In this document: positions 35,919-45,399 of the stretch, piece by piece
How positions within the stretch are numbered: position 1 is the stretch's first letter
How the letters are laid out: the number at the start of each line of letters is the position of its first letter
Origin: CAZXYS01 sp964645005
GTDB lineage: Bacteria > Bacteroidota > Ignavibacteria > Kapaibacteriales > UBA2268
Direction of reading: 5' to 3'
NCBI GenBank assembly: GCA_964645005.1
Contig: CAZXYS010000005.1
Coordinates: 77,709 to 141,708 of the forward strand
DNA: 64,000 bases
Made by a program: the position numbers and the translations under genes
The notes under the pieces: generated by a model
What the model saw: only the letters and a program-made list of their open reading frames with translations
What the model was told of the DNA's origin: nothing
Databases searched by the model: none

Positions 35919-37328
35919 TTAGTTACTTTTTTCCTTTGCTCTGTCAAATATTTCATCTATGGTACCAGCATAACTGAAGACCGCTTCGGGTATCTCATCG
36001 CATTCGCCGTTCAGGATAGCTTCGAAGCCTGCGATCGTGTCGTCGATCTTGACATAGCGACCTTCGTAACCTGTAAACTGCTCTGCAACAAAGAACGGCT
36101 GCGAGAAGAACTTCTGGATTTTTCGAGCCCTGTAAACAGTAAGCTTATCTTCGTCAGAAAGCTCATCCATACCGAGAATGTTTATAATATCCTGAAGGTC
36201 TTTGTATTTCTGGAGGACAAGGCGACACTGCATAGCTACATAATAGTGTTTCTCTCCGAGAATATTCGGATCCATAATCCTCGAGGTTGAATCCAGAGGA
36301 TCAACGGCGGGATAGAGACCGAGTTCCGCGATCTGCCTTGAAAGCACAGTTTTCGCGTCGAGGTGAGTAAATGTATTCGCAGGCGCGGGGTCAGTCAAGT
36401 CATCAGCAGGAACATAGATAGCCTGTACGGAAGTAATCGAGCCCTTATCCGTCGAAGCAATTCTTTCCTGCAGTTCGCCAAGCTCAGTTGCGAGCGTCGG
36501 CTGATAACCAACAGCAGAAGGCATACGCCCGAGCAAAGCGGAAACCTCTGAACCAGCTTGAATGAAACGGAATATATTATCAATAAAGAGAAGCACATCG
36601 CGCTGTTCAACATCGCGGAAATATTCGGCGATAGTTAGAGCAGTCAAGCCCACTCTCGAACGTGCGCCGGGAGGCTCATTCATCTGTCCGAACACGAGTG
36701 CCGCTTTTTCGATAACGCCGGATTCGGTCATCTCGAGGTAAAGGTCATTGCCTTCGCGGGTACGTTCGCCAACACCAGCGAAAACCGAGTAACCACCGTG
36801 ATGGATAGCGATATTATGGATCAATTCCTGGATAATAACCGTTTTCCCCACACCGGCGCCGCCGAAAAGACCTGTTTTGCCGCCTTTTGTAAATGGCTCG
36901 ATCAGATCGATAACCTTGATACCTGTTTCGAACATTTCTTTGGTTGTGGATAGACTCTTAAATTCAGGTGATTCACGGTGTATGGATAATTTCATATCTG
37001 TTTTCATCTCTCCCTTACCGTCAATGGTTTCGCCTGTAATATTAATCAGTCTTCCCAATACTTCGGGACCTACGGGAATAGATATCGGTTCCCCGGTATC
37101 AAGCACCGGCATTCCGCGTACGAGACCATCGGTTGAGTCCATAGCCACCGAACGCACACGATCTTCGCCAAGGTGCTGCTGCACTTCGCAAATAAGAGTA
37201 TCTTCTTCGCTGGTTTCGGCATGATGTCTTTTGATATGAAGAGCATTCAGAACTGCCGGTATTTCGCCATGCTGAAATTCAACGTCGACTACCGGTCCTA
37301 TAACCTGAATTATTCGACCTTCGTTCAT
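35919..37328 (-). CDS. atpD: F1 ATP synthase beta subunit
   Basis: 469 residues. It is the catalytic subunit of F1. The P-loop GGAGVGKTV is at about 156-164, the catalytic GERTREG block follows, and ALLGRMPSAVGYQPTLATEL and the DELSDEDK motif are present. Every family landmark I looked for is present. The remaining subunits (alpha, gamma, delta and the Fo genes) are not in this window and must be elsewhere. Confidence 0.98.
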   Translation of the reverse strand: MNEGRIIQVIGPVVDVEFQHGEIPAVLNALHIKRHHAETSEEDTLICEVQQHLGEDRVRSVAMDSTDGLVRGMPVLDTGEPISIPVGPEVLGRLINITGETIDGKGEMKTDMKLSIHRESPEFKSLSTTKEMFETGIKVIDLIEPFTKGGKTGLFGGAGVGKTVIIQELIHNIAIHHGGYSVFAGVGERTREGNDLYLEMTESGVIEKAALVFGQMNEPPGARSRVGLTALTIAEYFRDVEQRDVLLFIDNIFRFIQAGSEVSALLGRMPSAVGYQPTLATELGELQERIASTDKGSITSVQAIYVPADDLTDPAPANTFTHLDAKTVLSRQIAELGLYPAVDPLDSTSRIMDPNILGEKHYYVAMQCRLVLQKYKDLQDIINILGMDELSDEDKLTVYRARKIQKFFSQPFFVAEQFTGYEGRYVKIDDTIAGFEAILNGECDEIPEAVFSYAGTIDEIFDRAKEKSN

Positions 37329-37526
37329 ATTTTTACGTCCTTAGATTTAATAATTTATAATAAATTATATTAATTAACCAATTAATATTATTACTCTTCA
37401 TCTTGAAGAGCAAAGATAACCAATAAATAAAATTTTGACAAAGTTATTTAGTACTAATCTTTTCGCTTTTTAAAATTGTATATCAAATGTTGTATTTGAA
37501 GTATTCAGATTAAAATATAATACTAT

Positions 37527-38876
37527 TTATAAAATCATAGCAAGCGCTGAGGAAATTCTTTCAACCGGTTTAATTTTAATGGAAAATCTGCCGGACAATT
37601 TATTCGAATTTATTGCAGGAACAACTACTTCCTTAAAACCCAGCTTTTCCGCCTCGTGTATTCTACTTTCGATGTTTGATACAGGTCGTACTTCTCCGGT
37701 TAATCCTATCTCCCCTATCAAAACAATACTCTGATCTACCGGCGTCTCCCTGGCGGAACTAACTATCGCCGCCGCAACCCCCAAATCCAGGGAAGGATCA
37801 TTCATATATACACCGCCGGCAAGATTTACGAAAACGTCGCTCTGACGCAAGTGAACACCTAATCTCTTTTCTAAAACTGCAAGGATCATCTGCAATCTGC
37901 GCGTGTCAAATCCATTACTGGTTCGCTGAGGAACACTGTATCCGCTTGGGGATACAAGAGCCTGGACCTCAAGAAGTATCGGGCGAGTGCCTTCTATGGC
38001 TGAAACAATCGATATACCTGAATCATCCTGGCTTCTCTTTGCGAGAAACAGTTCCGACGGATTTTCAACTTCACGTAAGCCTTTCTGGCTCATATCGAAA
38101 ATGCCTATTTCATTTGTTGAGCCAAAACGATTTTTCAGTGAACGAAGAATCCTGTAAGAATATGTCTTCTCCCCTTCAAATTGCAGCACGGTATCTACCA
38201 TGTGCTCGAGAATTTTCGGTCCGGCGATTACTCCTTCCTTGGTAACATGTCCGATCAAAAAAATAGGTTTGTTTGTATTTTTAGCAGTTCGAATTAGGAG
38301 AGAAGCGCATTCTCTCACCTGCATCACTGAACCGGGTGCAGCATCAACCATGTCAGAAAAAACGGACTGGATGGAATCAACTATCGCTACACCACAATCT
38401 GTGTTTTCAATAGTTGAATTTATTTGTTCAAGATTAGTTTCTGCCAGCAGAGTTAATTCAGGTGGTATTCCTTCAAGTCTTTCGGCGCGGAGTTTTATTT
38501 GCCTTACGGATTCTTCACCGGTTACAAACAAAGGATTTTGCAAGATAAGTTTCGCAGCCATCTGAAGCATGAGTGTGGATTTCCCTATGCCGGGATCTCC
38601 ACCAACAAGCACAAGTGAACCGGGAACAATTCCTCCGCCCAGCACACGGTCAAGTTCTTTTATATTAGTTTTAATTCGATAATTCTCGCTGGAATCGACA
38701 TCCTTGAGTTGTACAGGGTGTACTTTGCCCTTTGACGATCTTTTACGTCCGTGCGATTCGGAACTCTGCTCAATTTCCACAAAAGAATCCCATGAACCAC
38801 AAGAATTGCACCTGCCCTGCCATTTAGCAGAACGGGCACCGCAGACTTTACATTCGAAAATTGTCTTCTTTTTCAT
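37527..38876 (-). CDS. radA: DNA repair protein RadA
   Basis: 449 residues. RadA drives branch migration in recombination. The four-cysteine zinc finger is at 9-26 (FECKVCG, RCNSCGSW). Walker A GGDPGIGKSTL, the RadA-specific LKNRFGSTNEIG and the C-terminal Lon-like domain (GGVYMNDPSLDLGVAAA, LIGEIGLTGEVRPVSNIESR) are all present. Its 3' end is followed by a short hairpin at 37394-37410 of uncertain role. ftsY lies upstream on the same strand, 51 bases away. Confidence 0.95.
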   Translation of the reverse strand: MKKKTIFECKVCGARSAKWQGRCNSCGSWDSFVEIEQSSESHGRKRSSKGKVHPVQLKDVDSSENYRIKTNIKELDRVLGGGIVPGSLVLVGGDPGIGKSTLMLQMAAKLILQNPLFVTGEESVRQIKLRAERLEGIPPELTLLAETNLEQINSTIENTDCGVAIVDSIQSVFSDMVDAAPGSVMQVRECASLLIRTAKNTNKPIFLIGHVTKEGVIAGPKILEHMVDTVLQFEGEKTYSYRILRSLKNRFGSTNEIGIFDMSQKGLREVENPSELFLAKRSQDDSGISIVSAIEGTRPILLEVQALVSPSGYSVPQRTSNGFDTRRLQMILAVLEKRLGVHLRQSDVFVNLAGGVYMNDPSLDLGVAAAIVSSARETPVDQSIVLIGEIGLTGEVRPVSNIESRIHEAEKLGFKEVVVPAINSNKLSGRFSIKIKPVERISSALAMIL

Positions 38877-38927
38877 AAACAGCCAAAAAATCTATAAAAG
38901 ACGTTTTCCCGCTTTAAAAACGGAGAT

Positions 38928-39962
38928 TTATCCGCTCTCCCCTGCTTCTTGTTCTGTCTCTTCTGCGCCATTACTTTGGAATAACGCAGCAATGAACTTA
39001 TCCGGTTCAAATACTTGCAGATCATCAATTTTTTCACCGACGCCAATATACCTTACAGGTAGTTCAAGTTCCGCAGCGATCGGAATAACAACTCCGCCTT
39101 TTGCGGTGCCATCGAGTTTCGTTAGAACTATCCCGGTTATGTTCGCCACCTTTGAAAATTCCTTTGCCTGCTGTATTGCATTTTGTCCTGTGGTCGCGTC
39201 AAGAATGAGGAAGACTTCGTCAGGTCCTTCAGGTTTATGTTTTTGGATAACACGCGTCATTTTATTCAATTCAACCATTAAATGCTGCTTGTTATGAAGT
39301 CTGCCTGCGGTATCAACTATAACAACCTCGTATCCCTTTGATTTGGCTGAATTCATTGAGTCATAAACTACAGCTCCCGGATCAGAACCCCGTTTCTGCT
39401 GAATTATACCTACACCTGCGCGCTCTGCCCAAATCTCGAGCTGTTCATTAGCGGCTGCGCGGTATGTATCAGCAGCAGCAATCATTACTTCCTTACCTGC
39501 CTGCTTGTAATTATATGCTAGTTTGCCAATAGTTGTGGTTTTACCCGTACCATTAACACCGATAACCAGTATAGTATGAGGTTTATTATTTTCATCGACG
39601 GAATATGTCTTGTCATTTACCGCAGATGGAGATTTGATCAGCATCTTCTCTATCTCTTCCTGAAGCATGACATATACATCTTCAGCATTTTCATGCCTTT
39701 CCTTTTTCACCCTCTCTCTGACAGAGTCAATTATACTTTCTGTACTTGTTACCCCAATATCAGCAGAAAGGAGAATGTCCTCAATTTCCTCAAGTAGTTC
39801 CTCATCGATCTTCCTGCCGGCACCGAGAACCAATTTAATGCTATCAACAAAATTATTTCGGGTTTTTTCGAGTCCGTCTTTTAACTTATCAAAACCAATA
39901 GCTTCGCTCGTTGTCTTGACGGCGTCACCTACGGATTTCTTGAATTTGTCAAATAATCCCAT
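38928..39962 (-). CDS. ftsY: Signal recognition particle receptor FtsY
   Basis: 344 residues from the ATG at 39962 (MGLFDKFKKS); a TTG at 39971 adds 3. It docks the SRP at the membrane for co-translational insertion. The NG GTPase domain is complete: GVNGTGKTTTIGKLA, IIQQKRGSDPGAV, VDTAGRLHN, LTKLDGTAKGG. The acidic A domain is very short, and a basic amphipathic N-terminus may bind the membrane instead. Confidence 0.95.
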   Translation of the reverse strand: MGLFDKFKKSVGDAVKTTSEAIGFDKLKDGLEKTRNNFVDSIKLVLGAGRKIDEELLEEIEDILLSADIGVTSTESIIDSVRERVKKERHENAEDVYVMLQEEIEKMLIKSPSAVNDKTYSVDENNKPHTILVIGVNGTGKTTTIGKLAYNYKQAGKEVMIAAADTYRAAANEQLEIWAERAGVGIIQQKRGSDPGAVVYDSMNSAKSKGYEVVIVDTAGRLHNKQHLMVELNKMTRVIQKHKPEGPDEVFLILDATTGQNAIQQAKEFSKVANITGIVLTKLDGTAKGGVVIPIAAELELPVRYIGVGEKIDDLQVFEPDKFIAALFQSNGAEETEQEAGESG

Positions 39963-40106
39963 TTTTAACAACCAATTAATTATTAAATTTTAATCTAATT
40001 TACGGAAATATTATCGAAATCCTGAGAGATTTATTTGAAAATATAACTAACTATGTTCTTATAATATCATTTTGACTATACACCTAAATCCGGATTGTAT
40101 TTTTAA

Positions 40107-42743
40107 TTAAAACATAAAGCCCAAATTGGCATATATAATTAGACCGTCTATACCTTTCATTAAGTAAAGGCAGCCTAAATACTCCGGGCGAATTGCCGAT
40201 GCCCATATCCCGCCGCCATAGCCATTATACCAGCGCTCGGACTTCTCCCCGTCGACAAATACCCTTCCAATGTCGCCAGCGCCCATAATTCCTAATTTTC
40301 CCGGAACAATGATATTAAAATTAAAAAGTTTAATTCTGGCTTCGATATTAGCGGCAGCTTTCGCATCTCCTGAAAGACGATTCGTCAGTGCACCTCTCAG
40401 GTCTTCATATCCGCCGAGAAATGCGGATTCGAAAAAGGGATGTCCGCCAAACACCCATTTAAACTGAAAGCGGGAAGCCAATGTTATTTCCGTTAACATC
40501 TCCCAGGTCCAATATTTTCTCATTTCTGTTCCAAATTTCCCGAAATGGGATTCATTATTGCCTAACGCTATAAAGTATGAACCGTACAAATCAATCATAT
40601 ATCCGCCGGTAGGATTGTAACTATTGTCTCTGGTATCGAATTTTAGATCAAGTTCCGCATCAAATAAAAACAATTCACCTGTGTTTGCAGGTCGATAGTT
40701 AGTATCGGCAATATATGTATTATTGATCAAATCCGTATTCACTCTCTTGGCTGCGGTCCCGGCAGTCAATTGGAAATTATCGGAAATTTGCCACCTGTAT
40801 AATAGACTTGCGCGTATGATGGATTGTTCGATACTGTAATAATCCTTATTATCAGTACTTGTAGGCAAGTCTACCTCATTGCCGGTTCCGAAATACCAGA
40901 GCATATCGACAGTAGAGCCATACAGGTCAAATAGTAAACTATTTGGGGAATATCTTTCGCGCAAATGCAGTCCGTACTTTGCCCGAAAGCCATTAAAAAG
41001 AAAAGAATAACTCCCCATCAAATTCATTTTCCAAAGATATGGCGCATAGCGGAATCCGTATTTTGTTAAACCAGGACCTGCCCCCAGATATAAGCCGTCT
41101 TCGGTGCTGAATGTACCTGTAAAATCAGCTTTCCATTTGTATCCCCAATCTCGAACCGGTTTCTCGAATTTAAGAGTTTCATCTTCCGGTTCAGGATAAT
41201 AAGTATCATCATACAAGCTTGAAACTTCCCCTTTAAAAATAGTACTGCTTCCGTGATCGTAAAAAAAGTGCCGCTTTTTATATATTTGATAATATGGAAA
41301 AACGCCTAAGAAACTCCCCTGCAGCTTGGAATTATCTACAAACTTATCTTCCCCTTGCCCGCCAATGATATGGATGTCAATCTCCGAATCTTTGTTTCCC
41401 TTCACCGTTATCTCATCCCGATCATCAAACATGTAAATTCTCAATTCCTTTGTATATTTATCATCATAAATCCTGTGGAAGTACGGCTTATCATCTTTCC
41501 CACCTCCATCAAGACTGAAAATGCTTACTGCCGCACTGTCAATGCTAAATCTGTCAATTATAAGTTTATCCCTGTTATTGCTCGCGAAAACGTCTACGTA
41601 TCCGAAAAGAAGATTATAATATTTTTCGGCAGCCCTCTTGAGCTTGTTTCTTCGTGAGAAAATAACATTTCTCTGCCAATTTCTATCCTCTTCCGGTACT
41701 CCACTGGGAAACAGACTCAAAGCATACTCAATAACCGAATCGGAGATACTCTCGTAAACATAATTTGTCAAAGAATCCCATTTCCTTTTGGTTATTGAAT
41801 TGAGAAAACTCCTGTCAAGATGTCTACCAGACCATGTTAGCTTCTTTATCCTGTAGTAATATGGTGTACAGCTTACAACTTCAGGTACTATTTTAGTTGC
41901 TGCCCATGGTACTAATCCGTCGAACCGGCAAAATGCCTGATCGCGGTTCAGGGCTATCGGCTCAAAGGATCTTTCCTGTCCCAAATCGTATTCAGCCCAG
42001 AGCCATTGCTCAGAGTGTCTGTCCCAATCGCCGAGATAGATATCCAAAAGACGGGCTTTCAAATACTCTTTATCATCAACATCATAATTTACATTCTTTA
42101 ACAATTTTCTATATAACTCGTTGGTCGAAAAAATACTGTCAGCTCCGGCAATGCTCACATCGCTCTCCCGATTATCGGGATAAAACTCTATAGTACCAAT
42201 CTCACCGGAAAATTCTCCCCTGTATTCTCCAAGCAGAGGCGAATCTTTCAAATAGCACAATTCCGCATTAGTCTTGATAACATCCACAGCATTTATAAGC
42301 GGCGAAGCAAGTCTTACTGCCAGAGGATTAGTTGTACTGAACAATTCCTCGATAACATCTTCAACAAGAAAAACATATAATTCATCCGGCAGAAATCTTG
42401 TTTTCGTTTTTCTGAGTTTTCTAAACCTGTAAGCCATGCCCGAATAATCATAAAGATACAAGGAATTTGCCTTCACACTGCCTTTACTGACCGGCTTTAG
42501 CCCGCCGGCAAAACTAATTGGATCGAGCACAGGCACTTTTATCGGAGAGGTCCAAACATCCCGCCATGTATCACCAAAAAGAAATCTGTGAAAAGTCCCT
42601 GCTTCATATTTTGCTGCCGGTGTTATTGTAATAGAATCTTGTCCAATAGAAGGCAGCTCTTGAGCATTAAGACTTAATGCGCAAATTACGGTTGATACAA
42701 TGATCAGGTAAATTGATTTCGTGTGAATTTGAGAAATCAACAT
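40107..42743 (-). CDS. Omp85 (BamA/TamA-type) barrel with kinase-like N-terminal region
   Basis: 878 residues. Signal peptide to about residue 28. Residues about 50-280 look like a kinase-type domain: nucleotide-loop-like SVKANSLYLYDYSGMAYRFR (89-108), then GDWDRHSEQW (238-247), where D-R-H is the catalytic-loop pattern of HipA/FAM20-type kinases, then NRDQAF (266-271) as a possible metal-binding block. From about 540 the protein is a barrel ending with GGYEDLRGALTNRLSGDAKA and IYANLGFMF, matching the bacterial surface antigen family. No POTRA domains are evident. Topology and activity are inference. Confidence 0.65.
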   Translation of the reverse strand: MLISQIHTKSIYLIIVSTVICALSLNAQELPSIGQDSITITPAAKYEAGTFHRFLFGDTWRDVWTSPIKVPVLDPISFAGGLKPVSKGSVKANSLYLYDYSGMAYRFRKLRKTKTRFLPDELYVFLVEDVIEELFSTTNPLAVRLASPLINAVDVIKTNAELCYLKDSPLLGEYRGEFSGEIGTIEFYPDNRESDVSIAGADSIFSTNELYRKLLKNVNYDVDDKEYLKARLLDIYLGDWDRHSEQWLWAEYDLGQERSFEPIALNRDQAFCRFDGLVPWAATKIVPEVVSCTPYYYRIKKLTWSGRHLDRSFLNSITKRKWDSLTNYVYESISDSVIEYALSLFPSGVPEEDRNWQRNVIFSRRNKLKRAAEKYYNLLFGYVDVFASNNRDKLIIDRFSIDSAAVSIFSLDGGGKDDKPYFHRIYDDKYTKELRIYMFDDRDEITVKGNKDSEIDIHIIGGQGEDKFVDNSKLQGSFLGVFPYYQIYKKRHFFYDHGSSTIFKGEVSSLYDDTYYPEPEDETLKFEKPVRDWGYKWKADFTGTFSTEDGLYLGAGPGLTKYGFRYAPYLWKMNLMGSYSFLFNGFRAKYGLHLRERYSPNSLLFDLYGSTVDMLWYFGTGNEVDLPTSTDNKDYYSIEQSIIRASLLYRWQISDNFQLTAGTAAKRVNTDLINNTYIADTNYRPANTGELFLFDAELDLKFDTRDNSYNPTGGYMIDLYGSYFIALGNNESHFGKFGTEMRKYWTWEMLTEITLASRFQFKWVFGGHPFFESAFLGGYEDLRGALTNRLSGDAKAAANIEARIKLFNFNIIVPGKLGIMGAGDIGRVFVDGEKSERWYNGYGGGIWASAIRPEYLGCLYLMKGIDGLIIYANLGFMF

Positions 42744-42849
42744 GAGTCAAAAGTTTAAATTGCCGGAATTGCTAAAGAACTGCTGTTTATAAACAAAGCT
42801 CTTCAGCATTATTTAACTATACAAAAATATAATAATAAATTTAAATTTT

Positions 42850-43716
42850 TCATTCGAAAATGTAATAAGGTCTGCAAAAGCCTCTTTCTCTGGCATACCT
42901 TATGAAGTGGTTATATTCCTCTGAAGTTATCCTTCTGTTCAGTAAAGGAAATTCCGGCGCTTTATACGCAGGACGGTACTGTTCCATCAAATTGAGATAT
43001 GTATCCGTCCCGATTTTATCAGCTAAGAAATCTATTATCTGCTTAGTATCCGACTGATCTTCAGGCAGTATCAAATGCCTTATCAGCAAGCCTCTAACGG
43101 CGGTTTCATTTTCCACGAGAAGATCTCCCACCTGCCTGTGCATCTCGATAACAGCCTCCGAGGCAATCTCGAAATAATTTTCTGCCTCGGTATATTTCTT
43201 CGATTTTTCCGGATCGACGAATTTAAGGTCCGGCATATAGATATCTACCAGCCCTTCCCAGTATTTCAGCGTATCGACCTTATCGTATCCGCTTGAATTA
43301 TAGACGATCGGGATCTTGAGTCCATTATCCTTAGCTTTCAAAACAGCTTTTATCAACTGTGGCGAAAAGTGCGTGGGCGTTACAAAATTTATATTCGAAA
43401 CGCCTGAATCCTGCAAATTCAACATTATTTCGGCAAGCCTGTAATGATCAATATCTCTGCCAACCCGCTCATGACTTATATCGCAATTCTGGCAAAATTT
43501 ACACAACAAATTACATCCGCTAAGAAAAATAGTTCCTGAAGCCGTCAGCCCGACAATTTCCGGCTCTTCCCCATAGTGCGGACCGTAGGACGCTATCCTG
43601 ACCTTGCTGCCCATACCGCATGTACCATCGGTATTTTCAAATCTGTTTATCTGGCAATCCTGAGGGCAAATATCGCAATTTGACAGACGATTATAAAGCT
43701 CTTGAATATCAGGCAT
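42850..43716 (-). CDS. Radical SAM protein of the PflX/PflA-like group
   Basis: 288 residues. The radical SAM cluster motif is GCNLLCKFCQNC (Cys68, 72, 75), preceded by an N-terminal Cys-rich segment (Cys14, 17, 21, 33) that may hold a second iron-sulfur cluster. Motifs GTIFLSGCN and VDIYMPDLKFVDPEKSKKY match COG1313-type proteins. The target is unknown; the family resembles pyruvate-formate-lyase activating enzymes, but no formate lyase is adjacent. It ends before the dispersed repeat at 43757-43857. Confidence 0.85.
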   Translation of the reverse strand: MPDIQELYNRLSNCDICPQDCQINRFENTDGTCGMGSKVRIASYGPHYGEEPEIVGLTASGTIFLSGCNLLCKFCQNCDISHERVGRDIDHYRLAEIMLNLQDSGVSNINFVTPTHFSPQLIKAVLKAKDNGLKIPIVYNSSGYDKVDTLKYWEGLVDIYMPDLKFVDPEKSKKYTEAENYFEIASEAVIEMHRQVGDLLVENETAVRGLLIRHLILPEDQSDTKQIIDFLADKIGTDTYLNLMEQYRPAYKAPEFPLLNRRITSEEYNHFIRYARERGFCRPYYIFE

Positions 43717-43756
43717 TTCACTGAATTACAAATTGAACAATTATACTTGTTTTATT

Positions 43757-43857
43757 GTCATTGCGAGCGAAGTTGAGCGAAGCAAAATCCCGCTTAAGCG
43801 GGTCGAAGCAATCTCTTTCTCGATGGATTGCTTCGTCACTGCGTTCCTCGCAATGAC
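43757..43857. repeat. Palindromic MITE-like repeat (GTCATTGCGAG...CTCGCAATGAC)
   Basis: 101 bases. The ends, GTCATTGCGAG (43757-43767) and CTCGCAATGAC (43847-43857), are a perfect 11-bp inverted repeat. Inside, GAAGCAATC (43805-43813) pairs with GATTGCTTC (43826-43834), and CCCGCTTAAGCGGG (43789-43802) is a perfect palindrome. It encodes nothing and fits a widespread intergenic repeat type. Partial copies appear near 51500 and 63598. Confidence 0.8.
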
Positions 43858-43874
43858 TCATTTCTCTATAAAAA

Positions 43875-44621
43875 TCAAACAAATCCATTTGTCTTAAAAT
43901 ACTCAATCACATCTTCCCAGGAATGTGCGTCCGCATCTGCCATTGTTTCCGTATCACCACTGACAGCGAGCACAGAACTCGGATCGCCGCGAAAGCGAAT
44001 AGCCTTCATGCCGAGCTGCCTGGCACCTGCGATATCGGTAGTCTCAATATCGCCGATATGCAGGGCTTCTTCGGGTTCGCAGCCTATTTCATCCAAAATT
44101 ACACGGAATGCTTTTTCATTCGGCTTAGCGACGCCGGTTTCATCACTGAAGCTGAATATTGAAAAATACTGCACTATATCCTCAGCAGCCATAATTTCCT
44201 TTAAAATACTACCCGGCGTAAAGCCCGTATCGGAGACAATACCAAGAGTGAATTTCTGCGAAAGGAATTTAATTGCATCTACAGCGCCGTCAATGATTTT
44301 AGGCGGATACTTTAACAGACAGGTAGAAAATTCTTCTACGATTGAATTAACAGTGTCTTCATTTTCAGGCAGCTTCAGATGGTGCCAGAAAAAACCTATG
44401 GTTTCCTGCGGCGAAGGCGTCCTCTGCTCGTTTTTCCATACTCTGTCAAAATACATCCAGCAGGCGCGCACAGCTTCATCGAGTTCATCTCTTTTGACCA
44501 TAACACCGAGTTTATCAATCTCTCTGATAAGCGCACGCTGCCGGTAGGCGTTTCTATTATGCCCGTTACTGGAATCGAACAAAGTATTCCAAAAGTCTAT
44601 AGTTACCGCTTTTATTATCAT
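43875..44621 (-). CDS. HAD-superfamily hydrolase
   Basis: 248 residues. Motif I is TIDFWNTLFD with nucleophile Asp9, but the second Asp is replaced (DFWNT rather than DxDxT), as in haloacid-dehalogenase-type members. Motif II is LGIVSDTGF, the lysine motif is near GVAKPNEKAF, and motif III is LHIGDIETTDIAGARQLGMK. The helical cap lies at about 18-90. Substrate unknown; it could be a phosphatase for a small sugar phosphate. It follows the repeat and is transcribed away from the GbsR operon. Confidence 0.85.
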   Translation of the reverse strand: MIIKAVTIDFWNTLFDSSNGHNRNAYRQRALIREIDKLGVMVKRDELDEAVRACWMYFDRVWKNEQRTPSPQETIGFFWHHLKLPENEDTVNSIVEEFSTCLLKYPPKIIDGAVDAIKFLSQKFTLGIVSDTGFTPGSILKEIMAAEDIVQYFSIFSFSDETGVAKPNEKAFRVILDEIGCEPEEALHIGDIETTDIAGARQLGMKAIRFRGDPSSVLAVSGDTETMADADAHSWEDVIEYFKTNGFV

Positions 44622-44784
44622 CTACCGCGTTTGTTTATTATTTAATGACATTTAAGATAAATAAATTTTCAACGAAAACCAATTTTTTTAATTAATTCAT
44701 GTTATAATATCATTGCTGCGTATGCAGGAATCTATTCCTCATCTAAAAAATATTTGATAATCATGAAACAATTTCATTATTTTT

Positions 44785-44808
44785 ATCGTTAACAATATTA
44801 TTAACGAT
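44785..44808 (+). promoter_or_regulatory. Palindromic operator upstream of the GbsR-like gene
   Basis: ATCGTTAA (44785-44792) and TTAACGAT (44801-44808) form a perfect 8-bp inverted repeat with an 8-base spacer, ending 18 bases before the start codon. A further GTTAAT follows at 44809-44815. The position suits autorepression by the downstream helix-turn-helix regulator and control of the whole export operon. Confidence 0.65.
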
Positions 44809-44826
44809 GTTAATAATAAGAACAAT

Positions 44827-45354
44827 ATGAACAATAAACAAAATAAAAGCAAAGAATTATACAACAAAGTAGAAAACTATCTTGTCGACGAAGTAGGCAA
44901 TTATGTTGAGTTTGTCGGCGGGAAAGCTTTGTTGGGCAGGATATTCGGCTTACTGATGATTCAGGGCGATCCGATTTCCCTCAAAGATATATCAAGAAAG
45001 CTGAACGTATCAAAGCCCGCTGTCAGCAATACTTTGAACATCGGATTACAGGCGGAACTTTTCAAGAAAGTATACAATCCCGATTATCCGAGAGAAGGAT
45101 TCTACAAAGTAGGTGTTGATTTTCTCGAAATGATGATAGACCCCGGATTAAAAAAGCTGTCACTTTTAAGGGATAAAATATCCGAAGCTCTTAAGATCAT
45201 GGAAGAATCTGACATAGACATCGAATCAGATGAAAATATCAAGAGTATTTACGAGCGCACGAAATATCTCTGCGAAGCTTTTGAAATCCTGCTCGACGAG
45301 TACAACAAATTCGGGGACAGAATAAAGGAAAGACTGAAACAGCTAAAAACTTGA
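44827..45354 (+). CDS. GbsR/MarR-family transcriptional regulator
   Basis: 175 residues. The winged helix-turn-helix is ISLKDISRKLNVSKPAVSNT (about 57-76) and matches the GbsR class; a coiled dimerisation helix follows (LKKLSLLRDKISEALKIMEE). It is the first gene of a run with a LolA-like protein, two FtsX-type permeases and a LolD-like ATPase, so it probably controls their expression. The 45-base gap to the next gene suggests one transcript. The inducer is unknown; in other GbsR proteins it is a small molecule or membrane stress. Confidence 0.88.
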   Translation: MNNKQNKSKELYNKVENYLVDEVGNYVEFVGGKALLGRIFGLLMIQGDPISLKDISRKLNVSKPAVSNTLNIGLQAELFKKVYNPDYPREGFYKVGVDFLEMMIDPGLKKLSLLRDKISEALKIMEESDIDIESDENIKSIYERTKYLCEAFEILLDEYNKFGDRIKERLKQLKT

Positions 45355-45399
45355 TTCGTAGCAAAATATGAACATTCATCATAAAAAAGGGTACATACC

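Noticed and set aside
37394..37410. Terminator downstream of radA
   Set aside because: The 7-bp stem CTCTTCA/TGAAGAG has a 3-base loop but no T run on either strand, so termination is not supported.
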